Below, in pieces: positions 14,035 through 28,289 of a DNA stretch of 64,000 bases. The notes under the pieces were generated by a model that saw only the letters and a list, made by a program, of their open reading frames with translations, did no database searches and was not told the origin of the DNA. Positions within the stretch are counted from its first letter, which is position 1. Every line of letters starts with the position of its first letter. The position numbers were made by a program, and so were the translations under genes. This stretch comes from Apostichopus japonicus (lineage: Eukaryota > Echinodermata > Holothuroidea > Aspidochirotida > Stichopodidae): positions 31,837,166-31,901,165 of the forward strand of contig NC_092579.1 in the NCBI RefSeq assembly GCF_037975245.1, in the 5' to 3' direction.

Positions 14035-17000
14035 CCTGGTCTCGAGCCCGCGATCCAAAATACGTCACGCTCTCGAGGTACAGAGCAACCAACCGCGCCA
14101 CGACAGCAGTTGATATAAATCTATGTTCGTTTCTAATACTTAAAGTTCCCAGAGACCGTATGAGATCGCGGCAAAAGCAAACTGCCCCCATCTGGTCTCG
14201 AGCCCGCGATCCAAAATACGTCACGCTCTCGAGGTACAGAGCAACCAACCGCGCCACGACAGCAGTTGATATAAATCTATGTTCGTTTCTAATACTTAAA
14301 GTTCCAGAGACCGTATAAGATCGCGGCAAAAGCAAACTGCCCCCACCTGGTCTCGAGCCCGCGATCCAAAATACGTCACGCTCTCGAGGTACAGAGCAAC
14401 CAACCGCGCCACGACAGCAGTTGATATAAATCTATGTTCGTTTCTAATACTTAAAGTTCCAGAGACCGTATGGGATCGCGGCAAAAGCAAACTGCCCCCA
14501 CCTGGTCTCGAGCCCGCGATCCAAAATACGTCACGCTCTCGAGGTACAGAGCAACCAACCGCGCCACGACAGCAGTTGATATAAATCTATGTTCGTTTCT
14601 AATACTTAAAGTTCCAGAGACCGTATGAGATCGCGGCAAAAGCAAACTGCCCCCACCTGGTCTCGAGCCCGCGATCCAAAATACGTCACGCTCTCGAGGT
14701 ACAGAGCAACCAACCGCGCCACGACAGCAGTTGATATAAATCTATGTTCGTTTCTAATACTTAAAGTTTCAGGGGCCGTATAAGATCGCGGCAAAAGCAA
14801 ACTGCCCCCACCTGGTCTCGAGCCCGCGATCCAAAATACGTCACGCTCTCGAGGTACAGAGCAACCAACCGCGCCACGACAGCAGTTGATATAAATCTAT
14901 GTTCGTTTCTAATACTTAAAGTTCCCAGAGACCGTATAAGATCGCGGCAAAAGCAAACTGCCCCCACCTGGTCTCGTGCCCGCGATCCAAAATACGTCAC
15001 GCTCTCGAGGTACAGAGCAACCAACCGCGCCACGACAGCAGTTGATATAAATCTATGTTCATTTCTAATACTTAAAGTTCCAGAGACCGTATGAGATCGC
15101 GGCAAAAGCAAACTGCCCCCACCTGGTCTCGAGCCCGCGATCCAAAATACGTCACGCTCTCGAGGTACAGAGCAACCAACCGCGCCACGACAGCAGTTGA
15201 TATAAATCTATGTTCGTTTCTAATACTTAAAGTTCCAGAGACCGTATGAGATCGCGGCAAAAGCAAACTGCCCCCACCTGGTCTCGAGCCCGCGATCCAA
15301 AATACGTCACGCTCTCGAGGTACAGAGCAACCAACCGCGCCACGACAGCAGTTGATATAAATCTATGTTCGTTTCTAATACTTAAAGTTCCCGAGACCGT
15401 ATAAGATCGCGGCAAAAGCAAACTGCCCCCACCTGGTCTCGAGCCCGCGATCCAAAATACGTCACGCTCTCGAGGTACAGAGCACAACCAACCGCGCCAC
15501 GACAGCAGTTGATATAAATCTATGTTCGTTTCTAATACTTAAAGTTTCTGGGGCCGTATAAGATCGCGGCAAAAGCAAACTGCCCCCACCTGGTCTCGAG
15601 CCCGCGATCCAAAATACGTCACGCTCTCGAGGTACAGAGCAACCAACCGCGCCACGACAGCAGTTGATATAAATCTATGTTCGTTTCTAATACTTAAAGT
15701 TCCAGAGACCGTATGGGATCGCGGCAAAAGCAAACTGCCCCCACCTGGTCTCGAGCCCGCGATCCAAAATACGTCACGCTCTCGAGGTACAGAGCAACCA
15801 ACCGCGCCACGACAGCAGTTGATATAAATCTATGTTCGTTTCTAATACTTAAAGTTCCAGAGACCGTATGAGATCGCGGCAAAAGCAAACTGCCCCCACC
15901 TGGTCTCGAGCCCGCGATCCAAAATACGTCACGCTCTCGAGGTACAGAGCAACCAACCGCGCCACGACAGCAGTTGATATAAATCTATGTTCGTTTCTAA
16001 TACTTAAAGTTTCAGGGGCCGTATAAGATCGCGGCAAAAGCAAACTGCCCCCACCTGGTCTCGAGCCCGCGATCCAAAATACGTCACGCTCTCGAGGTAC
16101 AGAGCAACCAACCGCGCCACGACAGCAGTTGATATAAATCTATGTTCGTTTCTAATACTTAAAGTTCCCAGAGACCGTATAAGATCGCGGCAAAAGCAAA
16201 CTGCCCCCACCTGGTCTCGTGCCCGCGATCCAAAATACGTCACGCTCTCGAGGTACAGAGCAACCAACCGCGCCACGACAGCAGTTGATATAAATCTATG
16301 TTCATTTCTAATACTTAAAGTTCCAGAGACCGTATGAGATCGCGGCAAAAGCAAACTGCCCCCACCTGGTCTCGAGCCCGCGATTGAAAATACGTCACGC
16401 TCTCGAGGTACAGAGCAACCAACCGCGCCACGACAGCAGTTGATATAAATCTATGTTCGTTTCTAATACTTAAAGTTCCAGAGACCGTATGAGATCGCGG
16501 CAAAAGCAAACTGCCCCCACCTGGTCTCGAGCCCGCGATCCAAAATACGTCACGCTCTCGAGGTACAGAGCAACCAACCGCGCCACGACAGCAGTTGATA
16601 TAAATCTATGTTCGTTTCTAATACTTAAAGTTCCCGAGACCGTATAAGATCGCGGCAAAAGCAAACTGCCCCCACCTGGTCTCGAGCACGCGATCCAAAA
16701 TACGTCACGCTCTCGAGGTACAGAGCACAACCAACCGCGCCACGACAGCAGTTGATATAAATCTATGTTCGTTTCTAATACTTAAAGTTTCTGGGGCCGT
16801 ATAAGATCGCGGCAAAAGCAAACTGCCCACACCTGGTCTCGAGCCCGCGATCCAAAATACGTCACGCTCTCGAGGTACAGAGCAACCAACCGCTCCACGA
16901 CAGCAGTTGATATAAATCTATGTTCGTTTCTAATACTTAAAGTTCCAGAGACCGTACCAGATCCCGCAAAAGCAAACTGCCCCCACCTGGCCTCGAGCCC

Positions 17001-20000
17001 GCGATCCAAAATACGTCACGCTCTCGAGGTACAAAGCAACCAACCGCGCCACGAGAGCAGTTGATATAGAGCTATGTTCGTTTCTAATACTTAAAGTTCC
17101 AGAGACCGTATGAGATCGCGGCAAAAGCAAACTGCCCCCACCTGGTCTCGAGCCCGCGATCCAAAATACGTCACGCTCTCGAGGTACAGAGCAACCAACC
17201 GCGCCACGACAGCAGTTGATATAAATCTATGTTCGTTTCTAATACTTAAAGTTCCAGAGACCGTATGAGATCGCGGCAAAAGCAAACTGCCCCCACCTGG
17301 TCTCGAGCCCGCGATCCAAAATACGTCACGCTCTCGAGGTACAGAGCAACCAACCGCGCCACGACAGCAGTTGATATAAATCTATGTTCGTTTCTAATAC
17401 TTAAAGTTCCAGAGACCGTATGAGATCGCGGCAAAAGCAAACTGCCCCCACCTGGTCTCGAGCCCGCGATCCAAAATACGTCACGCTCTCGAGGTACAGA
17501 GCAACCAACCGCGCCACGACAGCAGTTGATATAAATCTATGTTCGTTTCTAATACTTAAAGTTCCAGATACGGTATGAGATCGCGGCAAAAGCAAACTGC
17601 CCCCACCGGGTCTCGAGCCCGCGATCCAAAATACGTCACGCTCTCGAGGTACAGAGCAACCAACCGCGCCACGACAACAGTTGATATAAATCTATGTTCG
17701 TTTCTAATACTTAAAGTTCCAGAGACCGTATGAGATCGCGGCAAAAGCAAACTGCCCCCACCTGGTCTCGAGCCCGCGATCCAAAATACGTCACGCTCTC
17801 GAGGTACAGAGCAACCAACCGCGCCACGACAGCAGTTGATATAAATCTATGTTCGTTTCTAATACTTAAAGTTCCCAGAGACCGTATAAGATCGCGGCAA
17901 AAGCAAACTGCCCCACCTGGTCTCGAGCCCGCGATCCAAAATACGTCACGCTGTCGAGGTACAGAGCAACCAACCGCGCCACGACAGCAGTTGATATAAA
18001 TCTATGTTCGTTTCTAATACTTAAAGTTCCAGAGACGGTATCAGATCGCGGCAAAAGCAAACTGCCCCCACCTGGTCTCGAGCCCTTGATCCAAAATACG
18101 TCACGCTCTCGAGGTACAGAGCAACCAACCGCGCCACGACAGCAGTTGATATAAATCTATGTTCGTTTCTAATACTTAAAGTTCCAGAGACGGTATCAGA
18201 TCGCGGCAAAAGCAAACTGCCCCCACCTGGTCTCGAGCCCGCGATCCAAAATACGTCACGCTCTCGAGGTACAGAGCAACCAACCGCGCCACGACAGCAG
18301 TTGATATAAATCTATGTTCGTTTCTAATACTTAAAGTTCCCAGAGACCGTATAAGATCGCGGCAAAAGCAAACTGCCCCCACCTGGTCTCGAGCCCGCGA
18401 TCCAAAATACGTCACGCTCTCGAGGTACAGAGCAACCAACCGCGCCACGACAGCAGTTGATATAAATCTATGTTCGTTTCTAATACTTAAAGTTCCAGAG
18501 ACCGTATGAGATCGCGGCAAAAGCAAACTGCCCCACCTGGTCTCGAGCCCGCGATCCAAAATACGTCACGCTCTCGAGGTACAGAGCAACCAACCGCGCC
18601 ACGACAGCAGTTGATATAAATCTATGTTCGTTTCTAATACTTAAAGTTCCAGAGACGGTATCAGATCGCGGCAAAAGCAAACTGCCCCCACCTGGTCTCG
18701 AGCCCGCGATCCAAAATACGTCACGCTCTCGAGGTACAGAGCAACCAACCGCGCCACGACAGCAGTTGATATAAATCTATGTTCGTTTCTAATACTTAAA
18801 GTTCCAGAGACGGTATGAGATCGCGGCAAAAGCAAACTGCCCCCACCTGGTCTCGAGCCCGCGATCCAAAATACGTCACGCTCTCGAGGTACAGAGCAAC
18901 CAACCGCGCCACGACAGCAGTTGATATAAATCTATGTTCGTTTCTAATACTTAAAGTTCCAGAGACCGTATGAGATCGCGGCAAAAGCAAACTGCCCCCA
19001 CCTGGTCTCGAGCCCGCGATCCAAAATACGTCACGCTCTCGAGGTACAGAGCAACCAACCGCGCCACGACAGCAGTTGATATAAATCTATGTTCGTTTCT
19101 AATACTTAAAGTTCCAGAGACCGTATGAGATCGCGGCAAAAGCAACCTGCCCCCACCTGGTCTCGAGCACGCGATCCAAAATACGTCACGCTCTCGAGGT
19201 ACAGAGCAACCAACCGCGCCACGACAGCAGTTGATATAAATCTATGTTCGTTTCTAATACTTAAAGTTCCCAGAGACCGTATAAGATCGCGGCAAAAGCA
19301 AACTGCCCCCACCTGGTCTCGAGCCCGCGATCCAAAATACGTGACGCTCTCGAGGTACAGAGCAACCAACCGCGCCACGACAGCAGTTGATATAAATCTA
19401 TGTTCGTTTCTAATACTTAAAGTTCCAGAGACCGTATGAGATCGCGGCAAAAGCAAACTGCCCCACCTGGTCTCGAGCCCGCGATCCAAAATACGTCACG
19501 CTCTCGAGGTACAGAGCAACCAACCGCGCCACGACAGCAGTTGATATAAATCTATGTTCGTTTCTAATACTTAAAGTTCCAGAGACGGTATCAGATCGCG
19601 GCAAAAGCAAACTGCCCCCACCTGGTCTCGAGCCCGCGATCCAAAATACGTCACGCTCTCGAGGTACAGAGCAACCAACCGCGCCACGACAGCAGTTGAT
19701 ATAAATCTATGTTCGTTTCTAATACTTAAAGTTCCAGAGACGGTATCAGATCGCGGCAAAAGCAAACTGCCCCCACCTGGTCTCGAGCCCGCGATCCAAA
19801 ATACGTCACGCTGTCGAGGTACAGAGCAACCAACCGCGCCACGACAGCAGTTGATATAAATCTATGTTCGTTTCTAATACTTAAAGTTCCAGAGACCGTA
19901 TGAGATCGCGGCAAAAGCAAAACTGCCCCCACCTGGTCTCGAGCCCGCGATCCAAAATACGTCACGCTCTCGAGGTACAGAGCAACCAACCGCGCCACGA

Positions 20001-21279
20001 CAGCAGTTGATATAAATCTATGTTCGTTTCTCATACTTAAAGTTCCCAGAGACCGTATGAGATCGCGGCAAAAGCAAACTGCCCCCACCTGGTCTCGAGC
20101 CCGCGATCCAAAATACGTCACGCTCTCGAGGTACAGAGCAACCAACCGCGCCACGACAGCAGTTGATATAAATCTATGTTCGTTTCTAATACTTAAAGTT
20201 CCCAGAGACCGTATAAGATCGCGGCAAAAGCAAACTGCCCCAACCTGGTATCGAGCCCGCGATCCAAAATACGTCACGCTCTCGAGGTACAGAGCAACCA
20301 ACAGCGCCACGACAGCAGTTGATATAAATCTATGTTCGTTTCTAATACTTAAAGTTCCAGAGACCGTACAAGATCGCGGCAAAAGCAAACTGCCCCGACC
20401 TGGTCTCGAGCCCGCGATCCAAAATACGTCACGCTGTCGAGGTACAGAGCAACCAACCGCGCCACGACAGCAGTTGATATAAATCTATGTTCGTTTCTAA
20501 TACTTAAAGTTCCAGAGACCGTATGAGATCGCGGCAAAAGCAAACTGCCCCACCTGGTCTCGAGCCCGCGATCCAAAATACGTCACGCTCTCGAGGTACA
20601 GAGCAACCAACCGCGCCACGACAGCAGTTGATATAAATCTATGTTCGTTTCTAATACTTAAAGTTCCAGAGACGGTATCAGATCGCGGCAAAAGCAAACT
20701 GCCCCCACCTGGTCTCGAGCCCGCGATCCAAAATACGTCACGCTCTCGAGGTACAGAGCAACCAACCGCGCCACGACAGCAGTTGATATAAATCTATGTT
20801 CGTTTCTAATACTTAAAGTTCCAGAGACGGTATCAGATCGCGGCAAAAGCAAACTGCCCCCACCTGGTCTCGAGCCCGCGATCCAAAATACGTCACGCTG
20901 TCGAGGTACAGAGCAACCAACCGCGCCACGACAGCAGTTGATATAAATCTATGTTCGTTTCTAATACTTAAAGTTCCAGAGACCGTATGAGATCGCGGCA
21001 AAAGCAAAACTGCCCCCACCTGGTCTCGAGCCCGCGATCCAAAATACGTCACGCTCTCGAGGTACAGAGCAACCAACCGCGCCACGACAGCAGTTGATAT
21101 AAATCTATGTTCGTTTCTCATACTTAAAGTTCCCAGAGACCGTATGAGATCGCGGCAAAAGCAAACTGCCCCCACCTGGTCTCGAGCCCGCGATCCAAAA
21201 TACGTCACGCTCTCGAGGTACAGAGCAACCAACCGCGCCACGACAGCAGTTGATATAAATCTATGTTCGTTTCTAATAC

Positions 21280-24200
21280 TTAAAGTTCCAGAGACGGTAT
21301 CAGATCGCGGCAAAAGCAAACTGCCCCCACCTGGTCTCGAGCCCGCGATCCAAAATACGTCACGCTGTCGAGGTACAGAGCAACCAACCGCGCCACGACA
21401 GCAGTTGATATAAATCTATGTTCGTTTCTAATACTTAAAGTTCCAGAGACCGTATGAGATCGCGGCAAAAGCAAAACTGCCCCCACCTGGTCTCGAGCCC
21501 GCGATCCAAAATACGTCACGCTCTCGAGGTACAGAGCAACCAACCGCGCCACGACAGCAGTTGATATAAATCTATGTTCGTTTCTCATACTTAAAGTTCC
21601 CAGAGACCGTATGAGATCGCGGCAAAAGCAAACTGCCCCCACCTGGTCTCGAGCCCGCGATCCAAAATACGTCACGCTCTACCAACCGCGCCACGACAGC
21701 AGTTGATATAAATCTATGTTCGTTTCTCATACTTAAAGTTCCAGAGACCGTATAAGATCGCGGCAAAAGCAAACTGCCCCCACCTGGTCTCGAGCCCGCG
21801 ATCCAAAATACGTCACGCTCTCGAGGTACAGAGCAACCAACCGCGCCACGACAGCAGTTGATATAAATCTATGTGCGCTGCTAATACTTAAAGTTCCCAG
21901 AGACCGTATGAGATCGCGGCAAAAGCAAACTGCCCCCACCTGGTCTCGAGCCCGCGATCCAAAATACGTCACGCTCTCGAGGTACAGAGCAACCAACCGC
22001 GACACGACAGCAGTTGATATAAATCTATGTTCGTTTCTAATACTTAAAGTTCCCAGAGACCGTATAAGATCGCGGCAAAAGCAAACTGCCCCCACCTGGT
22101 CTCGAGCCCGCGATCCAAAATACGTCACGCTCTCGAGGTACAGAGCAACCAACCGCGCCACGACAGCAGTTGATATAAATCTATGTTCGTTTCTAATACT
22201 TAAAGTTCCAGGGGCCGTATAAGATCGCGGCAAAAGCAAACTGCCCCCACCTGGTCTCGAGCCCGCGATCCAAAATACGTCACGCTCTCGAGGTACAGAG
22301 CAACCAACCGCGCCACGACAGCAGTTGATATAAATCTATGTTCGTTTCTAATACTTAAAGTTCCCAGAGACCGTATAAGATCGCGGCAAAAGCAAACTGC
22401 CCCCACCTGGTATCGAGCCCGCGATCCAAAATACGTCACGCTCTCGAGGTACAGAGCAACCAACCGCGCCACGACAGCAGTTGATATAAATCTATGTTCG
22501 TTTCTAATACTTAAAGTTTCAGGGGCCGTATAAGATCTCGGCAAAAGCAAACTGCCCCGACCTGGTCTCGAGCCCGCGATCCAAAATACGTCACGCTGTC
22601 GAGGTACAGAGCAACCAACCGCGCCACGACAGCAGTTGATATAAATCTATGTTCGTTTCTAATACTTAAAGTTCCCAGAGACCGTATAAGATCGCGGCAA
22701 AAGCAAACTGCCCCCACCTGGTATCGAGCCCGCGATCCAAAATACGTCACGCTCTCGAGGTACAGAGCAACCAACCGCGCCACGACAGCAGTTGATATAA
22801 ATCTATGTTCGTTTCTAATACTTAAAGTTTCAGGGGCCGTATAAGATCTCGGCAAAAGCAAACTGCCCCGACCTGGTCTCGAGCCCGCGATCCAAAATAC
22901 GTCACGCTGTCGAGGTACAGAGCAACCAACCGCGCCACGACAGCAGTTGATATAAATCTATGTTCGTTTCTAATACTTAAAGTTCCCAGAGACCGTATGA
23001 GATCGTGGAAAAAGCTAACTGCCCCCACCTGGTCTCGAGCCCGCGATCCAAAATACGTCACGCTCTCGAGGTACAGAGCAACCAACCGCGCCACGACAGC
23101 AGTTGATATAAATCTATGTTCGTTTCTAATACTTAAAGTTCCAGAGACCGTATGAGATCGCGGCAAAAGCAAACTGCCCCACCTGGTCTCGAGCCCGCGA
23201 TCCAAAATACGTCACGCTCTCGAGGTACAGAGCAACCAACCGCGCCACGACAGCAGTTGATATAAATCTATGTTCGTTTCTAATACTTAAAGTTCCAGAG
23301 ACGGTATCAGATCGCGGCAAAAGCAAACTGCCCCCACCTGGTCTCGAGCCCGCGATCCAAAATACGTCACGCTCTCGAGGTACAGAGCAACCAACCGCGC
23401 CACGACAGCAGTTGATATAAATCTATGTTCGTTTCTAATACTTAAAGTTCCAGAGACGGTATCATATCGCGGCAAAAGCAAACTGCCCCCACCTGGTCTC
23501 GAGCCCGCGATCCAAAATACGTCACGCTGTCGAGGTACAGAGCAACCAACCGCGCCACGACAGCAGTTGATATAAATCTATGTTCGTTTCTAATACTTAA
23601 AGTTCCAGAGACCGTATGAGATCGCGGCAAAAGCAAAACTGCCCCCACCTGGTCTCGAGCCCGCGATCCAAAATACGTCACGCTCTCGAGGTACAGAGCA
23701 ACCAACCGCGCCACGACAGCAGTTGATATAAATCTATGTTCGTTTCTCATACTTAAAGTTCCCAGAGACCGTATGAGATCGCGGCAAAAGCAAACTGCCC
23801 CCACCTGGTCTCGAGCCCGCGATCCAAAATACGTCACGCTCTCGAGGTACAGAGCAACCAACCGCGCCACGACAGCAGTTGATATAAATCTATGTTCGTT
23901 TCTCATACTTAAAGTTCCAGAGACCGTATAAGATCGCGGCAAAAGCAAACTGCCCCCACCTGGTCTCGAGCCCGCGATCCAAAATACGTCACGCTCTCGA
24001 GGTACAGAGCAACCAACCGCGCCACGACAGCAGTTGATATAAATCTATGTGCGCTGCTAATACTTAAAGTTCCCAGAGACCGTATGAGATCGCGGCAAAA
24101 GCAAACTGCCCCCACCTGGTCTCGAGCCCGCGATCCAAAATACGTCACGCTCTCGAGGTACAGAGCAACCAACCGCGACACGACAGCAGTTGATATAAAT

Positions 24201-24340
24201 CTATGTTCGTTTCTAATACTTAAAGTTCCCAGAGACCGTATAAGATCTCGGCAAAAGCAAACTGCCCCCACCTGGTCTCGAGCCCGCGATCCAAAATACG
24301 TCACGCTCTCGAGGTACAGAGCAACCAACCGCGCCACGAC
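21280..24340. repeat. Higher-order block, first copy (period 3874 bp)
   Basis: This run of monomers recurs 3874 bp (25 monomers) downstream with the same ordered private variants. Markers are a 14-nt deletion after acgctct at 21679 (again at 25553) and a gtgcgctgct variant at 21873 and 24049 (again at 25747 and 27923). Start and end are approximate because they were judged from marker variants. Confidence 0.8.
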
Positions 24341-25153
24341 AGCAGTTGATATAAATCTATGTTCGTTTCTCATACTTAAAGTTCCCAGAGACCGTATGAG
24401 ATCGCGGCAAAAGCAAACTGCCCCCACCTGGTCTCGAGCCCGCGATCCAAAATACGTCACGCTCTCGAGGTACAGAGCAACCAACCGCGCCACGACAGCA
24501 GTTGATATAAATCTATGTTCGTTTCTAATACTTAAAGTTCCCAGAGACCGTATAAGATCGCGGCAAAAGCAAACTGCCCCAACCTGGTATCGAGCCCGCG
24601 ATCCAAAATACGTCACGCTCTCGAGGTACAGAGCAACCAACCGCGCCACGACAGCAGTTGATATAAATCTATGTTCGTTTCTAATACTTAAAGTTTCAGG
24701 GGCCGTATAAGATCTCGGCAAAAGCAAACTGCCCCGACCTGGTCTCGAGCCCGCGATCCAAAATACGTCACGCTGTCGAGGTACAGAGCAACCAACCGCG
24801 CCACGACAGCAGTTGATATAAATCTATGTTCGTTTCTAATACTTAAAGTTCCCAGAGACCGTATAAGATCGCGGCAAAAGCAAACTGCCCCCACCTGGTA
24901 TCGAGCCCGCGATCCAAAATACGTCACGCTCTCGAGGTACAGAGCAACCAACCGCGCCACGACAGCAGTTGATATAAATCTATGTTCGTTTCTAATACTT
25001 AAAGTTCCAGAGATGGTATCAGATCGCGGCAAAAGCAAACTGCCCCCACCTGGTCTCGAGCCCGCGATCCAAAATACGTCACGCTCTCGAGGTACAGAGC
25101 AACCAACCGCGCCACGACAGCAGTTGATATAAATCTATGTTCGTTTCTAATAC

Positions 25154-28100
25154 TTAAAGTTCCAGAGACGGTATCAGATCGCGGCAAAAGCAAACTGCCC
25201 CCACCTGGTCTCGAGCCCGCGATCCAAAATACGTCACGCTGTCGAGGTACAGAGCAACCAACCGCGCCACGACAGCAGTTGATATAAATCTATGTTCGTT
25301 TCTAATACTTAAAGTTCCAGAGACCGTATGAGATCGCGGCAAAAGCAAAACTGCCCCCACCTGGTCTCGAGCCCGCGATCCAAAATACGTCACGCTCTCG
25401 AGGTACAGAGCAACCAACCGCGCCACGACAGCAGTTGATATAAATCTATGTTCGTTTCTCATACTTAAAGTTCCCAGAGACCGTATGAGATCGCGGCAAA
25501 AGCAAACTGCCCCCACCTGGTCTCGAGCCCGCGATCCAAAATACGTCACGCTCTACCAACCGCGCCACGACAGCAGTTGATATAAATCTATGTTCGTTTC
25601 TCATACTTAAAGTTCCAGAGACCGTATAAGATCGCGGCAAAAGCAAACTGCCCCCACCTGGTCTCGAGCCCGCGATCCAAAATACGTCACGCTCTCGAGG
25701 TACAGAGCAACCAACCGCGCCACGACAGCAGTTGATATAAATCTATGTGCGCTGCTAATACTTAAAGTTCCCAGAGACCGTATGAGATCGCGGCAAAAGC
25801 AAACTGCCCCCACCTGGTCTCGAGCCCGCGATCCAAAATACGTCACGCTCTCGAGGTACAGAGCAACCAACCGCGACACGACAGCAGTTGATATAAATCT
25901 ATGTTCGTTTCTAATACTTAAAGTTCCCAGAGACCGTATAAGATCGCGGCAAAAGCAAACTGCCCCCACCTGGTCTCGAGCCCGCGATCCAAAATACGTC
26001 ACGCTCTCGAGGTACAGAGCAACCAACCGCGCCACGACAGCAGTTGATATAAATCTATGTTCGTTTCTAATACTTAAAGTTCCAGGGGCCGTATAAGATC
26101 GCGGCAAAAGCAAACTGCCCCCACCTGGTCTCGAGCCCGCGATCCAAAATACGTCACGCTCTCGAGGTACAGAGCAACCAACCGCGCCACGACAGCAGTT
26201 GATATAAATCTATGTTCGTTTCTAATACTTAAAGTTCCCAGAGACCGTATAAGATCGCGGCAAAAGCAAACTGCCCCCACCTGGTATCGAGCCCGCGATC
26301 CAAAATACGTCACGCTCTCGAGGTACAGAGCAACCAACCGCGCCACGACAGCAGTTGATATAAATCTATGTTCGTTTCTAATACTTAAAGTTTCAGGGGC
26401 CGTATAAGATCTCGGCAAAAGCAAACTGCCCCGACCTGGTCTCGAGCCCGCGATCCAAAATACGTCACGCTGTCGAGGTACAGAGCAACCAACCGCGCCA
26501 CGACAGCAGTTGATATAAATCTATGTTCGTTTCTAATACTTAAAGTTCCCAGAGACCGTATAAGATCGCGGCAAAAGCAAACTGCCCCCACCTGGTATCG
26601 AGCCCGCGATCCAAAATACGTCACGCTCTCGAGGTACAGAGCAACCAACCGCGCCACGACAGCAGTTGATATAAATCTATGTTCGTTTCTAATACTTAAA
26701 GTTTCAGGGGCCGTATAAGATCTCGGCAAAAGCAAACTGCCCCGACCTGGTCTCGAGCCCGCGATCCAAAATACGTCACGCTGTCGAGGTACAGAGCAAC
26801 CAACCGCGCCACGACAGCAGTTGATATAAATCTATGTTCGTTTCTAATACTTAAAGTTCCCAGAGACCGTATGAGATCGTGGAAAAAGCTAACTGCCCCC
26901 ACCTGGTCTCGAGCCCGCGATCCAAAATACGTCACGCTCTCGAGGTACAGAGCAACCAACCGCGCCACGACAGCAGTTGATATAAATCTATGTTCGTTTC
27001 TAATACTTAAAGTTCCAGAGACCGTATGAGATCGCGGCAAAAGCAAACTGCCCCACCTGGTCTCGAGCCCGCGATCCAAAATACGTCACGCTCTCGAGGT
27101 ACAGAGCAACCAACCGCGCCACGACAGCAGTTGATATAAATCTATGTTCGTTTCTAATACTTAAAGTTCCAGAGACGGTATCAGATCGCGGCAAAAGCAA
27201 ACTGCCCCCACCTGGTCTCGAGCCCGCGATCCAAAATACGTCACGCTCTCGAGGTACAGAGCAACCAACCGCGCCACGACAGCAGTTGATATAAATCTAT
27301 GTTCGTTTCTAATACTTAAAGTTCCAGAGACGGTATCATATCGCGGCAAAAGCAAACTGCCCCCACCTGGTCTCGAGCCCGCGATCCAAAATACGTCACG
27401 CTGTCGAGGTACAGAGCAACCAACCGCGCCACGACAGCAGTTGATATAAATCTATGTTCGTTTCTAATACTTAAAGTTCCAGAGACCGTATGAGATCGCG
27501 GCAAAAGCAAAACTGCCCCCACCTGGTCTCGAGCCCGCGATCCAAAATACGTCACGCTCTCGAGGTACAGAGCAACCAACCGCGCCACGACAGCAGTTGA
27601 TATAAATCTATGTTCGTTTCTCATACTTAAAGTTCCCAGAGACCGTATGAGATCGCGGCAAAAGCAAACTGCCCCCACCTGGTCTCGAGCCCGCGATCCA
27701 AAATACGTCACGCTCTCGAGGTACAGAGCAACCAACCGCGCCACGACAGCAGTTGATATAAATCTATGTTCGTTTCTCATACTTAAAGTTCCAGAGACCG
27801 TATAAGATCGCGGCAAAAGCAAACTGCCCCCACCTGGTCTCGAGCCCGCGATCCAAAATACGTCACGCTCTCGAGGTACAGAGCAACCAACCGCGCCACG
27901 ACAGCAGTTGATATAAATCTATGTGCGCTGCTAATACTTAAAGTTCCCAGAGACCGTATGAGATCGCGGCAAAAGCAAACTGCCCCCACCTGGTCTCGAG
28001 CCCGCGATCCAAAATACGTCACGCTCTCGAGGTACAGAGCAACCAACCGCGACACGACAGCAGTTGATATAAATCTATGTTCGTTTCTAATACTTAAAGT

Positions 28101-28214
28101 TCCCAGAGACCGTATAAGATCTCGGCAAAAGCAAACTGCCCCCACCTGGTCTCGAGCCCGCGATCCAAAATACGTCACGCTCTCGAGGTACAGAGCAACC
28201 AACCGCGCCACGAC
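25154..28214. repeat. Higher-order block, second copy (period 3874 bp)
   Basis: Second copy of the 25-monomer block. Its ordered variants match the first copy until about 28214. After that the first copy continues with a ctcatacttaaag monomer, while this one continues with a ccaggggcc monomer and then the degenerate array edge. Confidence 0.8.
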
Positions 28215-28289
28215 AGCAGTTGATATAAATCTATGTTCGTTTCTAATACTTAAAGTTCCAGGGGCCGTATAAGATCGCGGCAAAAGCAA

